From the NCBI GenBank assembly GCA_011109175.1, contig RDEW01000041.1, forward strand, positions 1 to 64,000: a DNA stretch of 64,000 bases, read 5' to 3'. Below, in pieces: positions 1 through 11,105 of the stretch. This stretch comes from Dicyema japonicum (taxonomy: Eukaryota > Dicyemida > Rhombozoa > Dicyemidae). The translations under genes and the position numbers were made by a program. Position 1 is the stretch's first letter. Each line of letters begins with the position of its first letter. Below the pieces are notes generated by a model that had not been told where the DNA came from, searched no databases, and saw only the letters and a program-made list of their open reading frames with translations.

Positions 1-430
1 AATTGTCGTAATCGTTAAAAAAAATCTTGGATTTTATTTCTGTCACATGAGTTCTTTTCACCCAAAATTACTTTGAGCAATAATTCATGGCGCACTTTAA
101 ATCGATCCAATAATCCATTCGATGCTTTGAAATCATTGAAGTCAAGATTAGCTGCAATTTTTTTGCGATAGTTTTGAGGAGAAATCTTGAAACTGAAATA
201 CCATCCTCTCTCAAATTTTTAAAAACTTCGAATACTAATCGATCAATTCGAATAGATAGATCTGATTCGAACTTCTTAGATGAGAGTTCATCAGAGCTAT
301 TCGTGTTTTTGATACCCCTTTTCCGGTTTCTTTTTTAATTCGTGAGACAGTTCCTTTTCCAATTTTGTATAATTGATAAAATTTTCTTTCTGACATATTT
401 TCTTTCATTACAGAATCGAAATCTCTGTTT
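1..430 (-). pseudogene. pogo/Tigger-type transposase, N-terminal DNA-binding part (decayed, runs off window)
   Basis: Read on the minus strand from an ATG near 408, the frames give a helix-turn-helix-like start (KFYQLYKIGKGTVSRIKKE), then REDGISVSRFLLKT, then DFNDFKASNGLLDRFKVRH. The FKASNGxLxRFKxRH block is the hallmark of the CENP-B/Tigger DNA-binding domain of pogo-superfamily transposases. Two or more frameshifts separate the pieces, so it is a relic. The DDE catalytic part would lie left of position 1 and is not visible. Confidence 0.6.
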
Positions 431-514
431 CAGGTGGCGACTAAGCTTTAAAAAATATTTTAAAATTAATTAAATAAATATTAAAATGAAATAATAAATT
501 TTAATATTATCGAT

Positions 515-700
515 TGAAAAAGTGCCCCAATAAGCGGGTTTTGTATTTTAAATTTAGGCCTCCTTTCCTATTGGTCAAAAAATGTAAAAAAATGTAAAAA
601 TCATTCAAAATAATATTTATTAAAAAAATCGCCACCAAATACAGAGGGTGCCCCAAGGCCGGGGTTTTATTGGGGTGGGGTCGTACTGTAATTCCTTTTA
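515..700. repeat. Terminal/subterminal repeat region of the pogo-like element
   Basis: Two direct copies of a GTGCCCCAA-x5-GGGTTTT motif lie at about 521-541 and 650-668. Read on the minus strand, the end begins CAGTACGACCCCACCCC (about 680-696), which resembles pogo/Tigger termini that start with CAGT. The position just upstream of the transposase start fits the 5' end of that element. The opposite end is outside the window, so the inverted-repeat pairing cannot be seen. Confidence 0.45.
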
Positions 701-1136
701 CATTTATTAAATTGATATTGCTTCCTTGCAAGTTAACATTTACTTGATTGATTCTATGAAAAATCTTAAGATGATTAACAGCCTTGAGGGCTTCATTCCT
801 TCATTTGTTAAAGACCTTCTTACACATAAAACACATAGGAAGTAATTTGTTGTGCCCGTAAGGTATCATTCCAAACTGTAAGTATGGATCCGAATATATG
901 CGTCATTTTACTTTTTTTATCAGACATCTATAAAATATTAAATACAATATTGCTCTAGGCCAGGGATGTCAAAGATACTGCCCGCGGGCCGGGTCCGGCA
1001 TGGTCTCATATTATAAAAAAATAACTAATGTTTAATTATTTTAATTAAATGAATATATTTTTGAATAAATTTTATTATAATTGTATTTCTGGTCTTGTGC
1101 AATGCCCTTTTCAACAAAACATAAAGTTGATACCGA

Positions 1137-1412
1137 ATGCATTGTGGACATGGTTCAGTTAGCCATATTCATTTATGGTGTGGACGAGAAAGTAAGGTCA
1201 CAAAGGAGTTCTTTGATTTGATACCTATGGTGGACACCACTACGGCAAATGAAAGATTCAAATTTCTCGTCAGAGTGTTGGATAACTTTGGAGTGGAATG
1301 TGCACGTGCTGTTAGTGTGGCTGCAGATGGTGCTCCATTAATGATTGGGATAAAATACTGGCGTTGTGGCTCAATTCAGAGAGAAGGTACAGGTTGCAAA
1401 TGGAGGATGTGA
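1137..1412 (+). pseudogene. hAT transposase fragment (GTF2IRD2/ZBED-like)
   Basis: The translation contains EFFDLIPMVDTTTANERF and RAVSVAADGAPLMIG. The DTTT...DGAP pattern is typical of hAT transposases related to GTF2IRD2 and ZBED proteins, in the RNase H-like core. The frame is lost after the DGAP motif and no dimerisation domain follows. It is a truncated, non-functional remnant. Confidence 0.65.
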
Positions 1413-1604
1413 TTTTTGGATATTTTGCACCAGGAGATATTGTCAATGAAATTGACAAAAACTGCTCAAAGAACAAGACTCATTGATGAAAATTTATCCG
1501 TTTTAATAAAAGTCTGAACTACACAAATATCTGAGATATCAAAAGATGTCAATCCTCTGGAACTATCTCTCACCAAAATTGAGGGTGGTGATTAAATAAT
1601 TAAG

Positions 1605-1672
1605 GCCGTGATCACCTGACGGCCCCCACTTTCTTTTATCGGTGATTTTTGGTTTCAAATAAATCTTTCCTC
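1605..1672 (+). mobile_element. LINE 3'-end remnant
   Basis: The run GGCCGTGATCACCTGACGGC, then CGGTGATT, then AAATAAATCTT, closely matches the 3' end of the LINE at 20228-20300. Only the tail is present, a typical product of strong 5' truncation. It lies inside the hAT remnant and so inserted after it. Confidence 0.55.
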
Positions 1673-1699
1673 GAAGCGAAATGAGTTTGACACCCCTGC

Positions 1700-2362
1700 T
1701 CTACACAGAGAAGAAAGAGCTGTGGAGACATGATATCCCCTTGAAAGCCTATTTGGTGCCTATTATAGTTCAGATGAATACTCCACCTATCCATCACATC
1801 TACTACAAAGCTGATGAACTACACAGGCATACACAACTTGTGTAGGAAATCAATAATAATCGTAGCTTTATGTGTCCACTAATTCTGTAAAGTTTTGTAT
1901 GACGTTTTCATATTCGAAACATGAACGCGAAATAAAATCAACAAAGAAGGCACACTATCTTGGAAGCATGGGATATTTCACAACCGAAACGTTACATTGA
2001 TATTGCCCATTTTTTTGATTTTTGTTATTTCAGTATTGTCCCGGTTTATGATTAGGAACCATTCACCCAATTTGTCCGGTGTATTTTTTGAGTATAGATT
2101 CACAGGTGGCATTTTTATATCTTTGAACTGTTGCGCACCGCAACCTGAGGTTCCACAGATTGTCCACTGTCGACCTTACTCAACGAAATCCGATACGGTT
2201 TGCTAACTGGTAAGAGAAAGAATATCCCATATAACAAAGTAATTCAAGACCGTCTAAAAGGAGAATATTCAATAAATTTAATTTAACAAATTAATTATTT
2301 TTTATAAAAATAATGAAATATTTTTTTGAAAATTAATTATAAATTCAACATCCTGTTAGAAA
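1700..2362. other. No recognisable gene
   Basis: AT-rich sequence with only short chance frames (one of 69 residues at 1997-2206 without recognisable motifs). It presumably holds the promoter of the ZYG11-like gene that starts at 2363, but I see no defined element. Confidence 0.4.
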
Positions 2363-4727
2363 ATGGATGTACCTTCATTATATGCTCATTGCATTAAAAC
2401 TATTCGAAAATACATTAATGGGAAAAAATATCAAAAATTGAGCGAAAAAACTAAAAAAATGATTTCTCAAAGATTATTAGAAGAACCCAGTTATTTAGAA
2501 CATCTATTTGCCGATGAAAATCCAAATGAACAATATTCACGTATATACAAGATTCCAGATGTAGTACATAAGAATATTTTCCACGTTAAATTGACAAAGC
2601 AAAGAGTTGACATTAAAGATGTTGTCAAGATGATTCATGTTTATCCGAATTTGTCGAATATCCAAATATGGGAAATAACTTCATCAGAAAAGCATCCTTT
2701 ACTACCATTCTCACCCAATAACGTCAAATCATTCACACTTCTTGAATATAATAACCCAGATTTGCTACATTCCCTATTTATGACTGGATTTAACAAAATA
2801 ACATTCCTTGAACTTTGTCGCTTCAAATATGAAGTGTCAGCAATCCTAAAATATAGCACATTGAATATAATGGAGAAACTCGAACGCATAAAATTATCCA
2901 ACGTTACGATTATCGATTTTGATAAATTTTTGGTGAACTTAAACAGTCCAGAGTCCTTGCGGTTGGCTTGTTTTATATAATTCAGTTATTTTGCGCTCGT
3001 AAATACTGGAGTTTCGAATCGTAGAAGTTTGTTTGTTAAAGATATTTTGTTGTCTTCTCGAAAAAGCAAAGAACCTTACTTTTCTAGGTTTAACAATGTC
3101 CTATATCAATGTACAAAGATTGACAGAGTAATTTATTTTAATAATCTTAGCCAAATACCGAAATACGGATTGAACAAACATTACGATGGAAAAACCTTAT
3201 TTTTTATTAAAGATATAAACGAATTGGTAAATTTGAGAAAATAATATAGAATGATCGAGAAACGGCATTGGATTTCTTACCCACGTCTGTAACAGGCGAA
3301 CTATTGGATGAAACCATCTCTAAGTTTCGCAATAAGAAAATTCGAAATAACTTTTTAAATCGATTTTTGAGAGTATTTTAAAAATATTAATATAGACTAT
3401 CTATGAAACACATAAATATACTAGTTATACTCTGTAACTTACTATATAACTCCAGATATGTTCTAACTCATATTATCCGAACGCATCACATTTCGTATTT
3501 TAATCGTCGGTATGAGTTGATCTTACTCTTAGTTTAATTTATGACATTTTTCTCAATGTTCTTATGTTTTGCATATGTGATAGAAAATTGGTATTTGAGA
3601 TTTTAAATTTGTAGGATATTGTTTCTAATTGTTTAGAGTTATTAATCTCTTTAAAACCATGGGAGACGCCAATTTTCGTTGGTTAATTACTCATTTTAGT
3701 TCAATGCGTTTTCATACATGCTTATTGCAATAGCCACATCTCCCGATTTTTATGATAGGATATATAGAAACTGTCGATTCATCATGAAACGTTTAAATAT
3801 CGGATTTTTATCTTATTTTGGGGATTCTGGAATTGTCAAAGTTTAAAAAAAATTGTAATTTTAGTACTGCCTTGAACACATCGGAACATTGTGTATGGAA
3901 CTTGGTGGGTTTCTAAGTATGTTGGGATGGCTATTAGGTATTTGAAATACGTTTAGATAGACGAAAATGAAATGAATGTGAATTTGTTTATTGGTTTCGG
4001 TGGAATTGAGAATATTTGTCACATTTTCGAAAGATGCAAATTCAAACGTTCCGACGTAAAAATTATGCTTTCACTCGTTGAAATAACGGAAAGTCTTGCT
4101 ATATTTCCGAATTCGCGGCGTTTACTGGGGGCAAGTAGACTAATAGAATATTTATTGTAAACTTGTTAACTTATTAAAAGGGATCCTACTTACGACGATT
4201 GGGATTTCTATCTGCCCTACAGGATCTTGAGGTGTATGTGTATTCTATTGAGTGATTCACACTTTTCTCCTACGTTTATAAATCTGGAAATAGGTGATAT
4301 GAGCCCCCGAGAAATGATTCTCGATAAAATTTTTCAATTTACAAATAAGTATCCTTTTGCATGCTGTCGTATTATTATTGATTGTGATAATGATAGAAGG
4401 TTGTTCCAATTTATATGTAAGGTCGGTGATGTCAACAGTCAATTTATTATGCGCAAACACAGATGAGCGAATTTGGCTTTGGGCTGTGTGGGAATGTGCT
4501 AATATAGCAACTATATCTCGTTGATATTTATTTTTATAATAGCAAATGTACTTATGTTCAAACTGATGGAGCACTATATTCTTCAGAAAATTACTAATGT
4601 ATGCATGAAATCCAAAATGGAAGAGATCCGTTACTATGGTTGGGATTTTAGAAGAAATTACATTGTTGCTTTTTTTTCTAATTTTAGAATTTCATTCAAA
4701 GTCAAATTCAGTCTGCGCACTCTTTAG
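2363..4727 (+). CDS. ZYG11/ZER1-family protein (CUL2 ubiquitin ligase substrate receptor)
   Basis: The family recruits substrates, including Gly N-degron proteins, to CUL2-Elongin ligases. The first exon (2363-2961) encodes a leucine-rich N-terminal region. Later exons give armadillo-like repeats with family signatures: HCVWNL followed by IDEN (family WNLTDE), LFIGFGGIENICHIFER, and IWLWAVWECANIATIS (family VQLWAVWAM). Twelve introns can be placed: 2962-2985, 3227-3249, 3373-3395, 3434-3455, 3510-3532, 3591-3614, 3678-3699, 3841-3864, 3905-3956, 4157-4180, 4438-4462 and 4520-4542. All are GT...AG; eleven are 22-25 nt and one is 52 nt. The frame does not carry across 3841-3864, and about 40 family residues seem missing there, so the gene may be damaged or that junction mis-sequenced. 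Assignment rests on the C-terminal half; ZYG11 versus ZER1 is not resolved. Confidence 0.72.
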
Positions 4728-4884
4728 TTGACTTATTTTCTTAATAACAAATAATAAGCATAATTGTCGTCATTTTTATTTTTGACCGGCATTCTAAATC
4801 AATAAATATTAATTTAATTATTTAATTTTATTAATTTATTTTGTATCACTAGGTCAACCAAATGTTATTTAATCTTAATTTATT

Positions 4885-5165
4885 TTATCAACTCCGTATA
4901 CACCAAAAAAGAAATTAAGGGTAAGCAACTCAATTAAGTGTATCCAATTTCCAATGATACAGAAAAAGAGTCCATCTGGAACCAGTTTAAAAAATAAAAG
5001 ACCTCCATTACTTGCAGTGTGGAAAACCACCAATGGAGTGGAGAGAGCAAATGATCCTTTTTCGTGCCAGCCTGGACTGGGTGCCACATAGACAGGTGGA
5101 TGACATGACACCACTCTATTAAAAGGGGAAAGAGGAGGAACAGACAAAACAAACATAAACTTTTA
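4885..5165 (-). repeat. SINE2 copy (LINE-B-tailed short element)
   Basis: It matches 17541-17832 and 26412-26740 over most of its length, including CTTTTTCGTGCC, the CAGGTGGATGACATGAC block and the 3' tail GGTGTATACGGAGTTGATAAAA. The 5' palindromic head seen in the other copies is missing, so this copy is 5' truncated. Short protein frames inside it are chance. Confidence 0.7.
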
Positions 5166-6270
5166 TTTGGTAAAAAATACATTTAATAATAAATTGTTGT
5201 AATTTTTAAAAATAAACAGCTATTTTTTGATATTTTTATTTTCCTGTTGCCCTATTAATCACAAAACCAATTTAAAGCACAAATAGCAAAAAATCATAGA
5301 CAAAAATGGTTAAACATTAATTTTGTCGACTAAAAGTCGTAAACATAAATCTTAATCTAAAATCACAACATAATCAAACCTAAACCGTAACCCTAAAATT
5401 CCAACCATTAATTCTAGACGTTAACCATATTTCTAATCTTTACCCAATCCTAAGCCAAACCATAATACCCCTAAGGGTCAATACATAATCATAACTTTTT
5501 TCTTCTTTATATTCCAGAATGTAGTTTTCTAATTATCGTATATTTCGTCAAGTACCTCACATAAAAGAAATCGTCTTACGCTACCCTCATTTTCTCATAT
5601 TTATTATTAATTTAGACAAGTACCTAATGATTGGGTATTATCTTATTATAACCCGTCATCTTGAAAGACTCTCTGCCATTTTTCTATTACAATGGCAATA
5701 TTCAAATATGCCTCTTCTCTTATGATATCTAATATATGTTGCGCTCCCATAAATATGTGAAAAGGACTTTATTTGTCGTGTCATGTACTCTGTTGTAGTA
5801 ATCGAATTTAAAGTCCGAAGAGTCGAACGAATATCAAGGAGAAAGTCAAGTGGGTGCGAAAGTTATCCTTGTAGCTTAGATAAGATTCGGAAGACTACCT
5901 CGAGGACTAAAGAAAGTCTTCAATGATGAATTTTATATGTTGAAATGCCTTTTTATGTGTTCTAACCTGAAGAGTTTGGTGAATTTCAAATCAAGGTGTT
6001 CTACACTCAAAATGATTGGGAAACTGGAAAAGATGCTAATTAACAGGTTTTACTCCCAAATTCATCAAGTGTCCACCATTTTATATAAACGATTTACGGA
6101 GATTACTATGTTCTCTCATAATGTAACCGAACGAGCGACTGGGTCCAGCTTATTATTACCGCCGAGAACACGTAAAAAACAAAAAGTTAATCATATATTC
6201 GTCCACTTAGGAAGTTGGTGATCCAAGGCTTAATCATATATTCCGCGTGGTGCACGGTAAAACCAAACTG
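5166..6270. other. No assignable gene; AT-rich
   Basis: The stretch 5340-5480 is rich in CCTAAACC/ACCCTAAAA-like words that resemble degenerate telomere repeats but show no period. A 94-residue frame at 5937-6221 has no recognisable motif. I cannot support a gene here. Confidence 0.35.
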
Positions 6271-6274
6271 ATTA

Positions 6275-6790
6275 TCAGGTGATCCCGATGAATTTTAGCA
6301 GCGACTTCATTTTTGCCCGGTGTTCTTCCCTCGTGTCCGCGTATGAGCGTACAGGACAGCTGACTGATTTTTCAGGGCCACATTCCCGTGATTTGGAGTC
6401 TACTCTCACAACAGCCTCCTGAAGCATAGGCCCTGTTCGGTGATCTTCACAAATCCAGCGTATCGTTGCTCTGTAAGCCCTCTTTTGCATTTCCTCAATT
6501 TTCCTCATATTTGTTCAAGAAATGGACGGTCCCCACGAGGCGCATGCATATGCGAAACATGACTCGATGTACTGTTTTTACAAGTTCATCAGGACCGGGT
6601 GAGTACCACAATTCCAAAGGAGATCATTGAGGAACTCCGTTGGGGAGGAGACGTGAGATTGATTTTAGACATCCGAGGCATACACGTCCCCTTTGTCTAC
6701 TTAGAAAGTTGGTAATCCAAAGGAAGTTGCTTCCCTGGGATTTTTACTAGTTTACTGAAAACACCAAAGGCAAGGATTTTTCCAGAAGGC
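6275..6790 (-). mobile_element. LINE B/C fragment: RT motif plus C-terminal region
   Basis: On the minus strand, from 6790 downward, pieces read WITNFLSRQRGRVCLG, LLPNGVPQ, then CFAYACASWGPSIS, MRKIEEMQKRAYRA and a terminal LKFIGIT followed by stop. The LPNGVPQ box is RT motif 4, and the (Y)ACAxW...GIT-stop ending matches the copy at 48787-50051. Several frameshifts and a deletion of the YADD region make it a relic. Confidence 0.65.
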
Positions 6791-6799
6791 TACATCTTC

Positions 6800-7150
6800 C
6801 ACCATCCCCAAAAGCAATCCGACTTTCTTATGTCATCTCCATATCTTGTAGGATATCCTCTCTGCATAGCTGAATTAAGTAAACTCCGTTTTGTCGGTGT
6901 TTATCTACATGAACCATTTTTTGAATATATGTGATACTCGCTTACGTAATTGAGAAATTCAGAATAGTCAGACACCAAGTCTAGATTATCCGCGTAAATC
7001 AACTCATAATATCGGTCTTCGATAAACGATCTGAAGTATCAAACTCAAGGTAAATAATGAAAAGAATAGGGGACAAAGAGTCTCCTTGTGGAACTCCCCG
7101 AGTGGTTTCAAAAAAGTTAGAGGTAAAATTTCCCAAATTTGACTCCTAGA
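6800..7150 (-). mobile_element. LINE A fragment: RT with mutated catalytic box
   Basis: The minus strand reads TRGVPQGDSLSPILFIIYLE followed, one frame over, by LIYADNLDLVSDY. This is RT motif 4 and the catalytic box of family A (compare 57469-57800, LIYADDVDFV). The second catalytic Asp is Asn (YADN), which would abolish polymerisation even without the frameshift. Confidence 0.65.
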
Positions 7151-7174
7151 TGAGTATCTTCTAGGACAGAGGTG

Positions 7175-7205
7175 TCAAACATGCGGCCCGATTTAATGGC
7201 TATAA
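7175..7205. mobile_element. Solo hAT-type terminal repeat remnant
   Basis: CAGAGGTGTCAAACATGCGG resembles the end of the hAT element at 961-1697. No partner end or transposase was found nearby, so only the terminus is supported. Confidence 0.35.
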
Positions 7206-7299
7206 AGCACAAAAAAAGTCATTTAGTTATTTTTTACATTTAATTAAATTTTTTAATATTATTTGTAAATCTTGTTTGCCAATGTCACGTGCTTATACA

Positions 7300-8035
7300 A
7301 ACCTTCTAAAGAGAATCTATTATTACTAGTTTGTGATCACTGGACGTTTCGAGGCCATCAAAAGATCTTGAGTCCAGTATAAGGTTTTTGCTACTTTTAC
7401 ACAAGATATAGTCGATTTGGTTATATATTTTAATCAGGCTCTCATTTTTATCCTTTCTTGAACTAACCCTAATAGTTTATGTCTTGCTGGGTGATCAAAA
7501 GCAGTATTCGTAATAAGTAGGATTCGCAGAATTGGATTGATGAAACACCAGAGGAATTCCGGCGGTTCCGAGCATGCGATCCAATACAGTTCTCCTTATT
7601 CTTCACTTTACCAACTCTAGCATTCCAATCACCACCAATGACGTCAGAAATGATGATGAAAGTGAGTCACATGTCGCACAGAACTCTTCGGGGTTGGCAT
7701 CAACCCGGGCAGCGGTCAGAGCCATAGACATTGATGAGATGCCAAAATTAGCTTTCATTCCGATCTCTAGTTGAATTACTGCAGTACGAACCGAGACAGC
7801 CCATACACGTGTGACAAGGTCATAAAGATCTCTGTGGACATCAAATCCAAGACCATAATGTCGACAATCAGAGTCCAAAGTAATTATATAATAATCATCC
7901 AATTTCATAATAGAATATGGGGTAATTTTAGTTTCTTGACAGCAAATACTGACCCCATGAATTGATAAATCACGCAAATTGATGTTTTTTGGTATTGAGC
8001 TTCAAATCTTGAGTATTGAAAGTACAAAGGGAGAA
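7300..8035 (-). pseudogene. LINE A AP-endonuclease domain fragment
   Basis: On the minus strand the order is CTFNTQDLK, GVSICCQETKI, HYGLGFDVHRD, then NQIDYILCK, DSRSFDGLE and SSDHKLVI. These match the endonuclease at 13679-14500 position by position (QETK, QIDYI and SDHK motifs). The central GDWNAK block is damaged and frames change at least twice, so no nuclease can be made. Confidence 0.75.
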
Positions 8036-8089
8036 TAGACAACGGGTAATCAAACGCGAAGAAGAGAGACCTCACCACCTCAACCAGAC

Positions 8090-8830
8090 AAGTTTATGAA
8101 GCTGAAGTGAACGAGAAGGTACCTTTTGGGCCCTGGGCACATAAGATGTCACGGGTCATTCCCAAGGAGATTGACTTAGTTGTACTAGTCTTCGGAGTCT
8201 CTCTGGACTTGGTTGATGAAAATGTACTTGAGAATATCAAGCGGGACGCCCCTCGACGCACATGATTGAGAGCTCTACAAGTGGGGGAAGGACCATGAAG
8301 ATTTTGTTACGCTCTGATGTTGAAGCAGAAAAGATCTGCTTAGAGAAGGTACGTATTAGTTACTTTAGGTTCGGTGTGGCCCGAGAGAGACCCTTAGCAA
8401 TCCAGTGATACAGATGCCAAGGATTTGGCCACACCAACTCCTGTTGCACTTATAAAGATAAATGCCTTAATTTAGGTGTCCACATTCACGGAAGGCTGTC
8501 AGTCAAAAGACAGATCTCTCAACTGCGTGAACTGTGACGGGGAAGGACAAAGGGTAAGTCTGTAAAATGCCCTCTGTATCAGAAAGCACCGGATAAGGTA
8601 CTACAGGGGAGAAAGCTTGCGCCCTCCTCTAGAATGCTTAGTGATGTAAGCACTATCCATCGTATGTTAAAGGGTTATTACAGCATCTCCGGCTCTTCTT
8701 TCCTAATCCTCTTAGGATATAGGAAAAAGAAGGTGTCGAAATGATGATCAACATCTCTTCAGTGATAGTCAAATCTCTCCAGAGGAGAAGAAAGACCCTA
8801 TATGATCTTCTCGAGACCCTGAAAGCTGAC
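8090..8830 (+). pseudogene. Gag-like ORF1 remnant with CCHC zinc knuckle (LINE F)
   Basis: Around 8409-8467 the frame reads YRCQGFGHTNSCCTYKDKC, a CX2CX4HX4C zinc knuckle, lacking the first Cys where a stop codon (TGA) now stands, followed by further Cys residues. Gag-like ORF1 proteins of Jockey/CR1-type LINEs end in such knuckles and coat the element RNA. The reading frame is broken repeatedly. The RT remnant just downstream fits the usual ORF1-ORF2 order. Confidence 0.5.
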
Positions 8831-8873
8831 ATCTTGTAAGGATAGGGCTGCTAAGACTTTAATGTTATAATAG

Positions 8874-9557
8874 TTGTCATCTCTTGTGAAACGATACACA
8901 TCGAGGTTCCGAACAAGAATCTATTGGAGGATGAGCCTTGTAGTAGTTGTCCAAGGAACCTCACCCCGCCCACATTGCGAGCTTATTTTATTACACGTCA
9001 GACTTCCTAGTTACTCGGTTATTATTAGGACAATGTATGGCAAACAGTTGTTAGGGATTACATTAAGGCTGTTTTTGACATACATCCCAATTGCATTATT
9101 TTTGGTGATTCAAAATCTAAGCATAAAAATTCTACGCATAGCTATCGCCCATATTACCCTGTTGCCTGCGGTCGCTAAAATTTTTGAGAGTGATACACCA
9201 GAGGTTAGCCCAGAATGCATAATAATAGAAACCTTTCTGATCTTCAGATATGGTGATTGTCTTTGGAGATTGACCTTTCAGGTTCGCAGTCAGAGGAAGC
9301 TGAAGCAGTACATGGTAGCGCTGTTTCTCGATTTAGAGAGGGCTTTCGATTCGGTCTGGTAAGACGGCCTCCGATGCGTCCTAGCCGAGGCATAAAGATT
9401 CCACAAGCCCAGATGTTCAATATCTACATGTCGAAACTCCCTCACCCAGCCAATATGAGAACTGAAATGGCTGTCTATGCTATGACTTTGTAATCTGGGA
9501 TCACTCGTGGAAACAATGGCAGGGAAGAAATGAATGTTATTAGTCTTTAGCAGCCCT
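8874..9557 (+). pseudogene. LINE F ORF2 remnant: endonuclease and RT pieces
   Basis: Pieces read FDIHPNCIIFGDSKSKHKNS (the GDFN-type endonuclease motif), then VALFLDLERAFDSVW (RT motif 3) and, after a two-base loss near 9472, the AxxFVIWDHS region of the YADD box. The catalytic DD is destroyed by that deletion. A SINE has inserted at 9570, after which matching RT sequence is no longer evident. Confidence 0.6.
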
Positions 9558-9887
9558 AAACAGGGGCGTAGTTGTTAGGTGTCGGGCTTAAGTGGCTTAG
9601 GCTACGGGTTCGAATCTCGCTGCTGTTCACCTGGTGGAAGGTTCCACGCATCTACAATGCAGAAAGGGTTTGACGAGTGACGCCGTCATCAGTGGAACTG
9701 GATTGTCTAGAAAGGACACTCACACAAGAAAAAGAAAAAAAGAAGTGAAGATCATTCCTTGGTTCTACGATTAGTTAAAAATAACTGTTCTTTACTTAAA
9801 TAAAGTGTGTGTCCTGCCTATGCGGAGCTATAAATACTATGGCTCTCGTGAAAAGGCTTTAAAAAAACCAAAAAAAAACAGGGGCGT
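9558..9887 (+). mobile_element. SINE1 copy (tRNA-derived) with 12-bp target duplications
   Basis: The SINE body spans about 9570-9875. Its head contains a perfect Pol III B box GGTTCGAATCT (9607-9617) and an A-box-like stretch just upstream. A conserved body follows (GTTCCACGCAT, ACGCCGTCATCAGTGG), then an A-rich tail. The identical 12-mers AAACAGGGGCGT at 9558-9569 and 9876-9887 are target-site duplications. The insertion interrupts the LINE F remnant. Other copies lie at 33995-34285, 53657-53855 and 22978-23235. Confidence 0.85.
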
Positions 9888-10124
9888 GTAAAAGCTTTCT
9901 GTTGCCCAGGGTGAGTTTATGATAATGATTCCCCTTATAACTAACTTAATCGTGACTAATAAATTATGTTGATATACATGAGAATGAATAAATAAAAGAT
10001 CAAGCAAGAGTGAGGTGCATCATTATTTAATTTATGAACAAAAAGTTACTTACTTCCATTCATTGCTGATGGATTTAATGCCACCCAACCATACATTCGA
10101 ATTAAAATGGTCTCCGTCGACATA

Positions 10125-11105
10125 AATTAAAATTTTGACAAGGTCCTGAGGAAGTTTCTTATTGGGAAGATTTTTGATTCGATACTACGTCCAAACCTAA
10201 AGCTGTGGTTGGCCAACTGTCTCTCTGGGCGACGTGGGAGAGTCGTCTGCGGGCACCTTAGATCAAGATCACGACTGCTACCTAACAGAGTACCCCAAGA
10301 TTCTCCGCTTTCTCCGACTCTGTTCAATATTTTCATCCACGACCAATAATTGCAGCACGCAATCGATCGACAAAAGTTGCAATGTTTGAAGCCCAGGCGA
10401 GAGTGAACACCGTCTATGATTGGTTGACTGTCAACCGTCAACGATTTCTGCCGCTTTTCACTTCAGACCGTTGTTCAAAAGAAGATCCAAGAATTTTCAT
10501 TGGTCCTGTCCAGATACCAGTAACAAAGTCTTCCCAATTCTTGGATTAATGTTCGACGGGTTGTTGAATTTCAACTTCCATGCCAAGAAAGTCCTCACTA
10601 AAGGCCTACAGATGTTTATTTTTGTACGCACGCTTGTTCGGAGGATTCCTTTGAATATGGTTGCTTCGAATGCAACACTTTTCCGGCTGTGCTGAATGCC
10701 TCTGTTATGGAGATTCACGTTATCAGAGACTGTTTCAAAGACTCAATTCAATATACAGGAAAACTGTTCATATGATGGGCCCTCACTCTGGATCAATGGT
10801 TAATTCCCTACTCACGGAAGCTACAATCTGTAGTCGCTGAACCGGATTCCTTCAGGTCTGCAAGGAGGATGGAGACCCGCTTAGCCTGTCCGTTTCCAAG
10901 GCAAAAGAAAGTCGATTAGTTAGGAAATTCCCCTCCCCAATCGGATTACTCTTCAGGGATGAGAGAAGGCTCTTTCGCACGGTAGTGGGAACAATGGGAG
11001 ACCATAGACATTGGATGGCTCTTTTTATTGCAGGAACTGGGATTACCAAACTGTCTGAAGTTTTTTTCGGTCTTTCTTTTTCGGTGATCCTGGGGTTCTA
11101 AATAA
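10125..11105 (+). mobile_element. LINE fragment: RT through C-terminus and 3' end
   Basis: The plus strand reads LKLWLANCLSGRRGRVV, LLPNRVPQDSPLSPTLFNIF (RT motif 4), then thumb and connection sequence (FPILGLMFDGLLNFNFHAKK). The C-terminus, with KAKESRLVRKFPS and TVVGTMGDHR, is shared with 28476-28965. The 3' end is TCGGTGATCCTGGGGTTCTA and AAATAAATA. YADD is deleted and frames change several times. Confidence 0.7.

Larger units (their letters stand above)
961..1697 (+). mobile_element. hAT transposon remnant with imperfect inverted ends and TSD-like flanks
   Basis: The left end CAGGGATGTCAAAG and the right end TTTGACACCCCTG are imperfect inverted repeats. They are flanked by CTCTAGGC and CTCTACAC, an imperfect 8-bp target duplication as expected for hAT. 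Between them lies a transposase fragment, and a LINE 3' end sits inside (1605-1672). The size, about 0.74 kb, shows that most of the transposase is deleted. Confidence 0.65.

Noticed and set aside
4875-5182. Two overlapping hydrophobic minus-strand frames
   Set aside because: They lie entirely within a SINE2 copy and similar frames recur in the other copies by sequence identity, not by selection.
5340-5480. Telomere-like CCCTAA-rich stretch
   Set aside because: Words such as ACCTAAACC and ACCCTAAAA occur but without a regular 6-bp period, so an interstitial telomere is not demonstrated.
7574-7774. Plus-strand 66-residue frame
   Set aside because: Antisense to the LINE A endonuclease fragment on the minus strand.
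9574-9640. tRNA gene at the head of SINE1
   Set aside because: The B box is perfect, but acceptor and anticodon stems do not fold as a tRNA and the same head recurs with a SINE body in other copies.
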